Part shown: positions 10,589 through 20,353 of the stretch, one piece after another
Position numbering within the stretch: the first letter of the stretch is position 1
How the letters are laid out: each line of letters opens with the position of its first letter
From: Diploptera punctata
Lineage: Eukaryota > Arthropoda > Insecta > Blattodea > Blaberidae
Direction of reading: 5' to 3'
Assembly: GCA_030220185.1 (NCBI GenBank)
Contig: JASPKZ010010238.1
Coordinates: 97,501-161,500 of the forward strand
Length of the DNA stretch: 64,000 bases
Program-made: the position numbers and the translations under genes
The notes under the pieces: generated by a model
Told to the model about the DNA's origin: nothing
The model's database searches: none
The model's input: the letters and a program-made list of their open reading frames with translations, nothing else

Positions 10589-11149
10589 ACCCTCCTTGCT
10601 CAATGCAGGGAGAAATATGGAAACAGTTTATTTAGGTTCCTAGGAGATGGCAGTATATGCATGCTTAGTTTGAAAGCAATGCAATACGTATTATATAACT
10701 AGCAGGCGTTTGGAGTTGAGAATGGATATACACGCCCATAGCACAGCAAGCCTTTTCTTTGCCAACGGATATACCCGTTCGTAGCAGTGTAAAGGTTAAT
10801 GCAGTGGTATATCTCGTGACCTTGGCCTTTGGGTTAACATATTCGATCCAATTCAAAATCAATGGACCGAATAAAGTGACTTGGGAGTTTGCGTTTGGGA
10901 CTCTTATTACGAAGTTTCCTTGTTCAAACCCTTAAGTCATTAAGTTCCAAGTTTTGCCCTAGATCGCGACAATCGTCGAGAGGAATACGTGGGTTAAAAT
11001 TGTATTACCGGGACGTATTTCATCAAAACCATCATTTCATGTGCCATTAAAACTAAGTCCGTGAACTTGAGATAACATATTGAAAATATAACAATACAAA
11101 AGCATAATAGACTGGACGCTCATAAATAAGTTGACAAACATGGTGTTAG
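10589..11149. other. Unassigned intergenic stretch
   Basis: No supported gene or named repeat. Confidence 0.4.
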
Positions 11150-11737
11150 AGGAATGAGATGCACAAAGAAATTAAACATAGGCTTAATTCTGGAAATGCG
11201 TGCTATTATGCATTGCAGAGACTCTTGATGTCCCATCTCCTTTCAAAAAATGTTAAACTGAAAATATATAAAACTATTATTCTACTGTTATATTATATGG
11301 GTGCGAAACATGAACTCTTACTTTAAGGGAGGAAAGGAGATTACGAGTATTTGAGAATAAAGTTCTTAGGAAAATGTTTGTACCAAAGAGAGATGAACAG
11401 ACAGGTGAATGGAGAAGACTACCTAACAATGAACTACATGGTCTTTATATGAAGCCAGATATAATAAGAACAGTTAAGTCTCGTAGACTGCGATGGGCAG
11501 GACATGTTGCGCATATGGGGAATGAAATACTTGCATGGAAGCTTCTTGTAGGAAAGCCAGAGGGAAAACGCCCAGTTGGTAGACCAAGAATGAGGTGGGA
11601 GAATGACATTTACTATGATTTGAGGGAAGTAGATTATACAGGAACTGATTGGAAAGCATTAGCTCAGGATAGGGATGTATGGAGAGCTTATGTCCGCGCG
11701 GCCATGAACCTACGGGTTCGATAGTGCCAGTGAGTAA
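11150..11737 (+). pseudogene. RTE-like LINE C-terminal fragment
   Basis: This begins within the YLGKIIT...MHKEIKHRLNSGNA region and runs to the 3' end GATAGTGCCAGTGAGTAAGT. A frame of 116 codons (11374-11724) holds FVPKRDEQTGEWRRL, LRWAGHVAHMGNE, GKPEGKRPVGRPRMRWEN and the terminal MNLRVR. Upstream frame breaks (for example a lost codon near 11285) separate it from the YGCE motif. No endonuclease or palm domain is present, so the copy is 5'-truncated. Confidence 0.88.
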
Positions 11738-11949
11738 GTAATATAAATGATATGAAATACAATTAAAAGATATATATCCTAAATGAACATGGCTTCTCTA
11801 AGATAAAAAGATTTGAAATGTAGATGTCATGGATATTGAAGAATCTCTTAGATATCTCATTTTTGTTTACATAAAATTGCTTTCTTTTTAAGTGCCAAAC
11901 TGAAATATTTTTCAAAACAAACTCTTATTAAGTCCATTAATTTATAAAT

Positions 11950-12455
11950 TACTAGAAGTCCCGGCAACGCGTTGCTGTGGCTAAGTTATTGCGTTAAAAT
12001 TGTAATTAAGTTGCTGTCTTTCAGCCAGATTACTTTAAACTAATACTTGTACACAAAATTAATAATATTGAAAATACAATAAACACTGAACACACTTAAA
12101 TTATGAATTAATCAATATCTGTAATTCAATTGAAATTCGCGGTTGCAACAAAAAGCACAGCCATCTGGATCTCTCTTTGTTAAATAATAAACCAATTACC
12201 TTACAAAATTACCTTACACCGCCATCTGTTAGAATCGTATGGAACTCACAAATAATTATAACTCTTTGTTAAATAATAAACAAATAATTTGCAATAAAAA
12301 ATAATGCGACTATAAATTTAGTTATAAACTACCCTAAGTCTCAAGTTGGATCAACCTGCACACAGTGTGCAAAATTTTATTAAAATCGGTTCAGTAGTTT
12401 AGGATTCCATCGCGGACAAACAACGTGACCCGAATTTTTTATATATTAAGATAAG
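11950..12455 (+). repeat. Interspersed insect repeat with CCCGGCAACGCGTTGC start
   Basis: The left end CTAGAAGTCCCGGCAACGCG and the right block AAAATCGGTTCAGTAGTTTA, GGACAAACAACGTGAC, are a pairing I recall from many insect genomes. I cannot name the superfamily with confidence. A distant relative starts at 48828. It is non-coding here. Confidence 0.55.
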
Positions 12456-12599
12456 TAATTAATTCATTAATGACGTCTCAATGAACATATTCTCTGTAAT
12501 CCCATTAATTTAGGGGATACAACTTAATTTTTTTAAAAATAATATCACTTTGTTCAGTGAAATGTTGATTTAAAATCTTCGAGACCAATTTAAAAAATA

Positions 12600-13195
12600 T
12601 CTCAATGTACAATAATTGTATATATATAATTACACAAGCAACAAAAATGAAACTTTCTTTGACTCAGAAAAAAAATGTGTAATTCTGATAGTTCTTCTTT
12701 TTCTCCTGGATTCAAATATGATATCATCAGTTTTTCTCCATCACGCAAGGTTTCCGAGAGACAGGCATTTATAATTTCAAACACATTAATATTTTCTACA
12801 TTCGTAACTACACAATATTCGAACATTCGGACTCACCCAGAAAGTAAGAAATGACGATTTTCTGCTATATTTCGCCTGTGGAGCATCCCTCTTGATGGCC
12901 CAGCAATAATCGGCCAGCATATGAGGATTCCATTTGCCTTGATATCTGTTTTCCGTAGCTGAAATCTCCTGATGAAAGTGTTTCCCGTGCTCATCGTTCA
13001 CTGCGCCAAGATTTTCCGGGAAGAAATCTAGGTTCATTAATAAAATAATTATTTAAATCCATTAATTTAAATTTAAATGAAAAAAACTGTGGGTGATGGA
13101 GAAATTCCGAATACATATTTGAATACACGATAAAAAAAAACTACATTAAGTACAACTATTGGTACTCATGAGACAAAAAATCATGTTGACCAGTG
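12600..13195 (-). pseudogene. Repeated arthropod coding module, copy 1
   Basis: On the minus strand from 13037 down, an 83-codon frame encodes NLDFFPENLGAVNDEHGK, FHQEISATENRYQGKW, MLADYCWAIKRDAPQAKY and SRKSSFLTF. I recall near-identical text in many arthropod hypothetical proteins in multi-copy, probably mobile, genes of unknown function. Where conservation of the coding text stops, the strand reads TGGGTGAGTCC, a good 5' splice-donor context. Flanks (12602-12826 and 13040-13195) are shared with the copies at 32430-33310 and 33605-34190, so the repeat unit exceeds 590 bp and includes non-coding DNA. The copy retains intron-like sequence, so it was not made from a spliced mRNA. Confidence 0.6.
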
Positions 13196-13850
13196 TTATT
13201 ATAGTCAAGAAAGTAGAAGCAGACGCAAATGTTAAGTAATTCATTATTTTTTTCAGCATAAGTACATATGATTTAATTTTTTTTTAACTTTTTCATGTCT
13301 GAAGTGTAATTCTTTTTTGTCACTTAATTTACTTGAAAAACAGAAAGTTTACATCTCACGATTAACGTGATGGGGATTGCAATTGAAACCCTTAAAAGAC
13401 AGAGGGTATAAGCAACAAAAGGTCAGTTTCGAATAAATAATATTCAAAGTTGAGACACTTCATATGTGATTGATCAGTTTTCTTCTCAGCAATGAAAATA
13501 AAATTATTTAGTTTTTTATATGTTATAGTTTCCCATTTTCTGAGGTGGGACAAATGATGGGACAGGATATAATTAAAGGGACTAATTTCATTATAGTGTA
13601 CTCAAAATTGCACACTATTATTAGCGGATAGAAGCGGTATGGCTTATACAGTGAGATCAGTTTAGTACTGGAAGGCAGACGCGGGATTTGTGCTGTGCGA
13701 TAACGAAGGATTTACACGTGCAGGCACGGGACCTGAAATGTGCGCTGACTCAGCAGTTTACGAGTTCATGGCCACAGTCAGATAGTGTACCTCGAGTAGA
13801 TAAGGTGCTTGATCGCTTTTCCTTGTGAACTGAATGATGTGTGTATATAT
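13196..13850. other. Unassigned intergenic stretch
   Basis: No long frame or named repeat. A short TA tract (13842-13852) leads into the tRNA-like repeat. Confidence 0.4.
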
Positions 13851-13934
13851 ATGGTGTTGGAACGAATTCCCACTACCTCTTGTGTGAATTGAGAATACTA
13901 CATATATAAGAAAAATGTATGTTTGTGTTGGAAT

Positions 13935-14009
13935 TCTTGAGTAGCTCAGTTGGTTAGACCGCTAAACCTACAGAGTTTAGAGACTCGGGTTCAAATCCCG
14001 ACTCAAGCA
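13935..14009 (+). tRNA. tRNA-like core A1
   Basis: Cloverleaf-like: acceptor TCTTGAG/CTCAAGC pairs at six of seven positions, A box TAGCTCAGTTGG, anticodon arm TAAAC/GTTTA with loop CTACAGA (anticodon position ACA), and a T arm with GGGTTCAAATCCC. The D stem has one mismatch (GCTC/GACC), and an extra base sits before the anticodon stem. No T-run terminator follows directly, and the core lies in a tandem repeat. It is most likely a tRNA-derived sequence, not a working tRNA. Confidence 0.5.
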
Positions 14010-14232
14010 TTCATTTTTCTTTGCATATCATATTTGCCTTCATTGCCAAATGTCAAAAATATAGTTATAACATCTAAATATACAAGCGTTACTGCTATAA
14101 AGTAAATATTCTCTTTAAAAATTGCTTAACTGTTATGTTGGCCACTAGATGGTGTTGGAACGAATTCCCACTACCTCTTGTGTGAATTGAGAATACTACA
14201 TATATAAGAAAAATGTAAGTTTGTGTTGGAAT

Positions 14233-14307
14233 TCTTGAGTAGCTCAGTTGGTTAGAGCGCTAAACGTACCGAGTTTAGAGACTCGGGTTCAAATCCCGAA
14301 TCAAGCA
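14233..14307 (+). tRNA. tRNA-like core A2
   Basis: Second tandem copy. The D stem is repaired (GCTC/GAGC) but the anticodon loop is GTACCGA, so the nominal anticodon (ACC) differs from copy A1. The acceptor 3' strand has A in place of C at the start (ATCAAGC). Loop drift between sister copies argues against translation use. Confidence 0.45.
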
Positions 14308-14322
14308 TTCATTTTTCTTTGC

Positions 14323-14355
<33 letters not shown>

Positions 14356-14363
14356 TATATGTA

Positions 14364-14463
14364 TGGTATGATAAGAAAAATAAATGCCTGGACGGGATTC
14401 GAACCCGGATCTCTGAGTCTGTACCTCAGCGTGCTCAATGTTAAACATTTAATTATAACATAC
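14364..14463 (-). repeat. Damaged tRNA-like repeat, core B, with inversion junction
   Basis: From 14385 to 14433 the minus strand matches the 3' half of tRNA-like core B (see 27428-27498). At 14434 it switches to CTCAATGTTAAACATTTAAT, which is plus-strand backbone of the same repeat (compare 27693-27718). This looks like a palindromic copy that lost its centre. It is bounded by (TA)n on both sides (about 14327-14360 and 14462-14484). Confidence 0.65.
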
Positions 14464-14483
14464 ATATATATATATATATATAT

Positions 14484-14602
14484 ACTTACTCACTGGCACT
14501 ATCGAACCCGTAGGTTCATGCCGCACGGACATACGCTCTCCATACATCCCTATCCTGAGCTAATGCTTTCCAATCATTCCCTGTATAATCTACTTCCCTA
14601 TA
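14484..14602 (-). mobile_element. RTE-like LINE 3' end fragment
   Basis: Minus-strand match to the family 3' end (ACTTACTCACTGGCACTATCG at the left) reaching back about 115 bp into the last codons. It is cut by a (TA)n tract at 14600. Confidence 0.85.
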
Positions 14603-14685
14603 TATATATATATAGTGAGAGAGATAGAGAGATGGATAGATAGATAAATATATAGAGATAGATAGATAGAGAGAAAGAAAGTTTT
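14599..14685. repeat. TA/GA/GATA microsatellite
   Basis: TA, GAGA and GATA runs in succession. Confidence 0.9.
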
Positions 14686-15237
14686 TATAGTTCAATATAG
14701 CATTTTACTCTAATTTTTAAGTTCTATATTTTTAACGCCGAAGTTTCAGGATTTTTCATTCAAGTGTCAGGTGTGTATGTTGGAAAACAACGAGAGCGAA
14801 ATGGAGAATAACAGTTACAAGGAAGTAGTTTTAAATGCGATGTCAGATATAATTAGTTTTTAAAAATGGAAGCTTGTTGTGAAGAAATACAAGAAAAATG
14901 GATTAATTTACTAAATATATCACTCTCAATGACAATCATATATTCTACAACGCATTTTGTTTTCCTGTATAAACTATTGTTAAATTATAATCGACCGATT
15001 AAAAATTAAGAATAATTTTGATGGAAAATAAAATTTACTGTCACCATGAAAAAACTCAATATTGTTAAAAATTAATAAGGTTGGACTACAAATTGAATAA
15101 TAGCATCATGGACCAGATATCGGTTTAGGTCTTCTGGGTTCTGTTCCGTCGTGGTTCGCCTAGATATCCTTGATTAAGCTATATTTTCCGTTGTCGACCT
15201 AATTCTCTCTTGCATATTGATTTGAATTTTTATTATA
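14686..15237. other. Unassigned intergenic stretch
   Basis: AT-rich, with no supported feature. Confidence 0.4.
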
Positions 15238-15254
15238 ATGTTGGCATACATTAT

Positions 15255-15968
15255 ACACATATGAATCATGGGGTCTCACAGTAAATTTACAAAAAACAGA
15301 ATATCTAGCAATAAATAGCAAAGAAAGAGAAAATTTAATATTGGAAGAAGGAATCCAAATAAAGCAAGTGAAACAAACTAAATATTTGGGAATGATTATG
15401 GATAACATCGAAGGTATAGGCAAAGAGAACATAAAACATAGAATTGAATTGAGTAGCAAATTAATATCATTGTTAAATTCCATATGATGGGATAAGCATA
15501 TTTGGAAAGACACAAAAAAAATATATTGGCAAAACATTGGTGGAATCTGTTGCAATGTACGGAAGTGAGGTATGGACAATCAATAAGTACTACAAGAATG
15601 GACTAATAGCTCTAGATATGGATTATTTACGAAGAAGTGCCAGAAAGTCTAAATTAGAACATGTCACAAATAAGGAAATTAGAAACATAATGGAAGCAGA
15701 AGAAAGCATAACTGAAAGAATTGAGGAGAAGGAATTAAAGTGGTTAGGACATGTTTTAAGAATGGAAGATGAGCGATGGCCGAAGCAACTATATGAATGG
15801 CATCCGAACAGAAAGAAGAAAAGAGGAAGACCAAGGTTAACATGGAAGGAAAACATGAAGACAGTAATGCAAGCTAGAAGGCTAAGCATCGAAGATGCCC
15901 AAGACCGTAGGCTTTGGAGGTTTGGCACGGGAAGACGGCAGCAGCTGTAAAAACCCAAAGATAGATAG
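15255..15968 (+). pseudogene. 5'-truncated LINE with 17-bp TSD
   Basis: The body encodes YLAINSKERENLILEEGIQI, QTKYLGMIMDNIEG (after the YADD region), a stop near 15486, then an open frame from 15537 to a stop at 15948: VESVAMYGSEVWTI, DYLRRSARKSKLEHV, LKWLGHVLRMEDERWPKQ, RKKKRGRPRLTW and LWRFGTGRRQQL. This is the complete C-terminal tail of a non-LTR retrotransposon protein. The tail is short GATA repeats. The direct repeat ATGTTGGCATACATTAT (15238-15254) and ATGTTGGCATACACTAT (15969-15985) flanks it. The one-base difference and the internal stop date it as not very recent. Confidence 0.9.
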
Positions 15969-16259
15969 ATGTTGGCATACACTATTTCTATTTACACGAG
16001 TCATTTTTCCAGACTCAATTTTATCATCTAGAGCAGCGGTTACAAACTTTTTCATCCAAACCCCTTCCACAACGATCTGAATTGGGTAAACCACTGACTT
16101 TTAAATACACATAAGTATACAAGCATAACATTTAATTCCAAGCAAACAGTTTAATTACCTAAAGTTACTCTTGTTACGGCTTAAAAGTTACACAATGTGT
16201 AGACCTAGTTGTAGCGAAATCAAATGTATTCATAACGTTGTTACATAACTGTAAATCAG

Positions 16260-17015
16260 GCATTCGCGGTAAATATTAATTTATTGTGCAAATAATGTGA
16301 CTATTTAACTGATGCCACAAATGGGAGTCAATGACTAATCACGTTTCAATGATTTCTGTTTTACAACCAATCACAGTCGTGTTTCACCAAATATTTATCA
16401 GTGTTATAATTACCATATTAAAGAAGGCTCCTCCTTTTTAATATTCTGAACAGGTCTGACCATTATTTTCCAGTGACTGAGCCTATGAGAAATACGGCTA
16501 CCAGATTGTATATATAGTGCATGAATATCAACACATGCCGCATGCGGGAGTTAATATAAAAATATTTATAGCAATTGATTATACCTCCAAAAAAAAAAAA
16601 AAAAGAAACCACTATTTGCACTTTCTTAAATGTATTTTTTCCCAGGTAACAATCCAGAAAAATATAATTGTCATATTTACATCATAGGACATCAGAAATG
16701 AATTAATATACAGTTTGATGTGTTTCATTTTTTCTCCACTAGAGAGCATTCTTACAATATTGCGTTCCTTTGCCAATAAATAGTATGATCTGGTGCAGTG
16801 ATAAACAAAAGAAGCAGATGAAGCGTACATATCGTTTCTCATTTGTTTTCAAACATCGCCGTTTACATTAAATATATAAATATTTTAAAATAACTATAGT
16901 TAAATAATGATTTGTGAGTAAACAGCTTAATTTTATTCGTTAAATAGTCCTAACAAATGCCACTCTTGATTTCCAAATTCTCTATTTGGAAATCACTCGT
17001 GGCATTACTTATGAC
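16260..17015. repeat. About 0.7-kb interspersed repeat, copy 1 (see 61115-61745)
   Basis: Blocks shared with 61.1-61.7 kb include CAATGACTAATCAC, ACAACCAATCACAGTCGTGT, ATGTGTTTCAT, CAAACATCGCCGTTTACATT and the 3' hairpin AATGCCACTCTTGATTTCC...GGAAATCACTCGTGGCATT (about 16957-17006). Alignment is interrupted by indels. The 76-codon minus-strand frame at 16612-16842 is not supported by the second copy. A non-autonomous DNA transposon is possible. Confidence 0.6.
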
Positions 17016-17579
17016 AAATACTAGCAGTTGTGCAATATATTAGCCGAACAGAACTTATGTGTTTAACGTTTTGTGAAATCTTCCAAAAAGCCATTTTTTT
17101 CTCTTAATGTAATTCATTTAGCTGATCCTTATTCCATTAAGTCTCTCAATTACGTTGCAATTTTTTTTTCTATTTTATATAATTTAAGCTCTAAGGCCTC
17201 CTGTGTTTAAAGCTAGATTGCCGCAGGCTTGTAATTTAGTTTGGTTTCTTTACATGCACTAATTAAGCTGTAATGATATACTGAGTTCACCCTTTGACCT
17301 GCAGCGAGAAATGTAATTCTCTTTACTTAACCTTCATAAATTATTTTATTTACACTCATTTCAGTAATTAATCTCGAAATGCCAACTCTAATATAATGTA
17401 ACATCAACAAAATGTTAGAGAAGTTGGATAGTGCTCTGGTAAACATGTACATTATTTATATTATCATCTCTATGTATATATTCCTCGCTAAAATGAGAGG
17501 AAACAATAAAACATAAACATTTAAACTACAAAACCTTTTGAAAATCATGAATGTGACCATAAACAAATTATAAAATTAA
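17016..17579. other. Unassigned intergenic stretch
   Basis: No supported feature. Confidence 0.4.
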
Positions 17580-17592
17580 TTAATTTGAAATT

Positions 17593-18070
17593 AAAACTAT
17601 TATTCTACCAGTTATATTATATGGGTGCGAAACACTGACTCTTACTTTAAGAGAGGAAAGAAGATTACAAGTATTTGAGAATAAAGTACTTAGGAAAATT
17701 TTTGGACCAAGGAGAGATGAACAGACAGGTGAATGGAGAAGACTTCATAACAATGAACTACATGGTCTTTATAGGAAGCCAGATATAATAAGAACAGTTA
17801 AGTCTCGTAGACTGCGATGGGCAGGACATGTTGCACGTATGGGGAATGGGAGACTTGCATGGAAGCTTCTTGTAGGAAAGCCAGAGGGAAAACGCCCAGT
17901 TGGTAGACCAAGAATGAGGTGGGAGAATAACATTAACTATGATTTGAGGGAAGTAGATTATACAGGGAATGATTGGAAAGCATTAGCTCAGGATAGGGAT
18001 GTATGGAGAGCTTATGTTGTGCGGCCATGAACCTACGGGTCCGATAGTGCCAGTGAGTAAGTAAGTAAGT
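17593..18070 (+). pseudogene. RTE-like LINE 5'-truncated insertion with 13-bp TSD
   Basis: A 478-bp insertion flanked by ATTAATTTGAAAT at 17580-17592 and 18071-18083. It starts just before the LPVILYGCET motif and continues without a large deletion to VLRKIFGPRRDEQTGEWRRL, RLRWAGHVARMGN, GKPEGKRPVGRPRMRWENN and the 3' end GATAGTGCCAGTGAG plus a (TAAG)n tail. A one-base change near 18020 shifts the last codons. The perfect TSD suggests a fairly young event and gives a clean example of this family's ends. Confidence 0.93.
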
Positions 18071-18180
18071 ATTAATTTGAAATACTCTTATGATATTTTT
18101 AGAAGAAACTCTACTTTAATAAAAGTTAAAGTATTTGTTTACTACTTAAATAAAAATAAAACATAGTTTTATTTGATATT

Positions 18181-18361
18181 CATATATATTAAGATATAAT
18201 TCAGTGACAGCTGTTTCGGTACACTGTACCTTCTTCAGACATGTTAACAAATTATGAATTGTGTTCCAACTGATCTAAGCAACAAGTTGGAACACAATTC
18301 ATAATTTGTTAACATGTCTGAAGAAGGTACAGTGTACCGAAACAGCTGTAGCTGAATTATA
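18181..18361. repeat. Long hairpin (about 90-bp arms) with hammerhead-like core text
   Basis: The left arm 18181-18271 is inverted at 18285-18361 and resumes at 18844-18857 after a LINE insertion. The spacer is about 13 bp. Each arm contains CTGAAGA, then GGTAC-AGT-GTACC, then GAAA and a CAGCTG palindrome: the layout of a hammerhead ribozyme core, but with one extra A and no obvious stem I. A foldback or a head-to-head retroelement end are both possible. Confidence 0.75.
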
Positions 18362-18833
18362 CTTACTTACTTACTCACTGGCACTATCGAAACCGTAGGT
18401 TCATGGCCGCGCGGACATAAGCTCTCCATACATCCCTATCATAAAACAATGCTTTCCAATCATTCCCTGTGTAATGTACTTCCCTCAAATCATTGTTAAT
18501 GTTATTCTCTCATCTCATTCTTGGTCTACCACCTGGGCGTTTTCCATCTGGCTTTCCTAAAAGAAGCTTCCATGCAAGTCTTTCATTCTCCATACATGCA
18601 ACATGTCCTGCCTATCGCAGTCTACGAGACTTAACTGTTCTTATTATATCTGGCTTCCTATAAAGACCATGTAGTTCATTGTTATGTAGTCTTCTCCATT
18701 CACCTATTTGTTCATCTCTCTTTGGTCCAAAAATTTTCCTAAGTACTTTATTCTCAAATACTTGTAATCTCCTTTCATCCCTTAAAGTATGAGTCCATGT
18801 TTCGCATCCATATAATATAACTGGAAGAAGTCA
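18362..18833 (-). mobile_element. RTE-like LINE insertion inside the hairpin, 10-bp TSD
   Basis: A minus-strand copy beginning (at its 3' end) with (CTTA)n CTCACTGGCACTATCG and reaching back to the YGCE region near 18810. Several stops and a lost codon in the RPVGRP region show it is inactive. CTGAATTATA at 18352-18361 and 18834-18843 is the TSD and also part of the hairpin arm, so the LINE came after the hairpin. Confidence 0.9.
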
Positions 18834-18954
18834 CTGAATTATATCTTAATAAATATGAAAACCAAATAAATCTAAATTTTATTTTTATTTAATTAATTAA
18901 TATGGATTTTCATCAAGTAAACACCAACTCAATTGATTATTCATTTACTTATTT

Positions 18955-19285
18955 AGCAGTTTTCACAATGTTTCGTAACATATTTCTGCGCCCATTTAAT
19001 CTACTATCATTCTCCTCTACATCTCTCTGTCATTCCAATCTCCATCGTCCAATCCTTTTTTTCCCCTCATGCTGCCACAACACCACCATTCCGCGTTATT
19101 TTTTGCAATCCTCTACATCTTCTACCAAGTGACACACGTTCTAGCGTTCTTCTGTCATTCTTTTTACGACCATCCCATTTTAATTGTTTGTGTTTTATTA
19201 AATACACAATTGATGTTTAACCATTCTTCGTTTACTCATTTGTACGCTATTTCTTATTTTATCTCTTCTAGAATTTCCAGCTGAA
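18955..19285 (-). mobile_element. LINE C-terminal fragment (family shared with 37.1-37.3 kb)
   Basis: The minus strand reads, with frame shifts, RDKIRNSV near 19270, QLKWDGR near 19175, SLGRRCRGL, then KKDWTMEIGMTER near 19030. The same ending KDWTMEIGMTE recurs on the plus strand at 37255. It is broken and truncated where it meets the next LINE near 19285. Confidence 0.65.
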
Positions 19286-20230
19286 TGTTTCCAAAAATTC
19301 ATTTCTGCAGAATTTAATAATTTTTTATTTATATGCAGAATTTTAATGTTCACACATATTTCTGTGTCTAATGTTTTATTTTCTTCTCCACTCGTCTCTC
19401 TCCATCCAATCGATGTCCTCCAGTCCTCTTGCTCTCATTCCAGTTCTTATTTCCTGCATCCACAAGTTTCGAGGTCTTCCTCTCCTCCTTCTTCCACCAT
19501 TCCAATGTTTTCCTGGGTAATTTTTCTTCTTGCATTCGTCGTTCGTGCCCATACCAATTTAATTGCTTATATTATATATAAGTAGCGTAGTGGTTAAGGC
19601 ACTGAGCTACAAGCCGGAGGGTCGTTCAAGTCCCGTTGGGGTCAGGATTTTTAAACTGGCGGCACAATGGCCCTGGGGTCGACTCAGCCTCTAACGGAAA
19701 TGAGTACCAGACGCTTGTTCTGGGGTAAAGGCGGCCGTCACGCAGGGCTGACACCCCGGCTGACATAAAGTGCCGATTGTCTAGAAAAAGTGGGAGCCTT
19801 AAACTCCTACAACCCCAAGGGCCTCCGGGTCTGTTGTGGGATCACTTTACTTTACTTTAGTACTATTGGATAACCAATATTCATTTTTTCTCTTATGACA
19901 GTATTTCATAGTTTTTCTAATTTTGAACATCTTGCTGCTCTCCTCAAGAAATCCATTTCTATCGACATAAGTTTTTGTTCTAAGTTTTTGTTGAATTTCC
20001 AAACTTCAGCTCCATATGTGACAGTACTTCTCACCATTGAATTATATATTTGTAACTTATTTTTCCTGGTTATATGTCTGTTCCGTAAGACTCCATTCAT
20101 CATTGCTGTTATTGCTCTACCTTTATTTATTCTGTTCTTAATATCACTTTCTTGTTCATCCTCTTTATCTGATTTTACTCCCAGATACTCAAATTCTGCA
20201 CATCCTCTAATATATGCACGGCTCACTGTG
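19286..20230 (-). pseudogene. LINE ORF2 C-terminal fragment, split by SINE-2
   Basis: On the minus strand, 20226-19906 is an open frame ending STVTYGAEVWKFNKNLEQKL and FLRRAARCSKLEKL, and 19585-19300 continues with the LPRKTLEW, RRRRGRPR and MRARGLEDID region. It matches the plus-strand copy at 3945-4300. Positions 19583-19858 are a SINE-2 insertion that separates the two halves. Frame breaks confirm decay. Confidence 0.82.
19583..19858 (+). mobile_element. SINE-2 copy inside a LINE
   Basis: Head GTAGCGTAGTGGTTAAGG with B box GTTCAAGTCCC near 19627, the family body, and a tail of ACTTT repeats ending near 19858. Compared with 24417-24712 it lacks a few bases around the B box (GGTCG-TTCAAG), which weakens the promoter. 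The host LINE matches 4000-4060 on either side. Confidence 0.88.
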
Positions 20231-20353
20231 TCATAAACTCGCGCTGCCGAGATATTGAAACATAACTACCTGGCGAGGCAGTTGAGTTGTATTCTTGTAA
20301 GGTGAAACATGCATTGTGTATTCTCGTACTAGTGGTCTTAGTTCATAATAATC

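Larger units (their letters stand above)
13851..14320 (+). repeat. Two tandem 298-bp units carrying tRNA-like cores
   Basis: ATGGTGTTGG at 13851 recurs at 14149 and the text after each is nearly identical, giving a 298-bp period. Each unit has CACTACCTCTTGTGTGAATT, the phrase TACATATATAAGAAAAATGT, a tRNA-like core, then CATTCATTTTTCTTTGCATAT and a spacer with ACTGCTATAAAGTAAATATT. The array starts beside a short TA run and ends in (TA)n at about 14327-14360. A single diverged unit lies at 39628-39895. Confidence 0.85.

Noticed and set aside
18181..18361. A functional hammerhead ribozyme
   Set aside because: Core order is suggestive, but there is an extra base next to stem II and no stem I; reported only as hammerhead-like.
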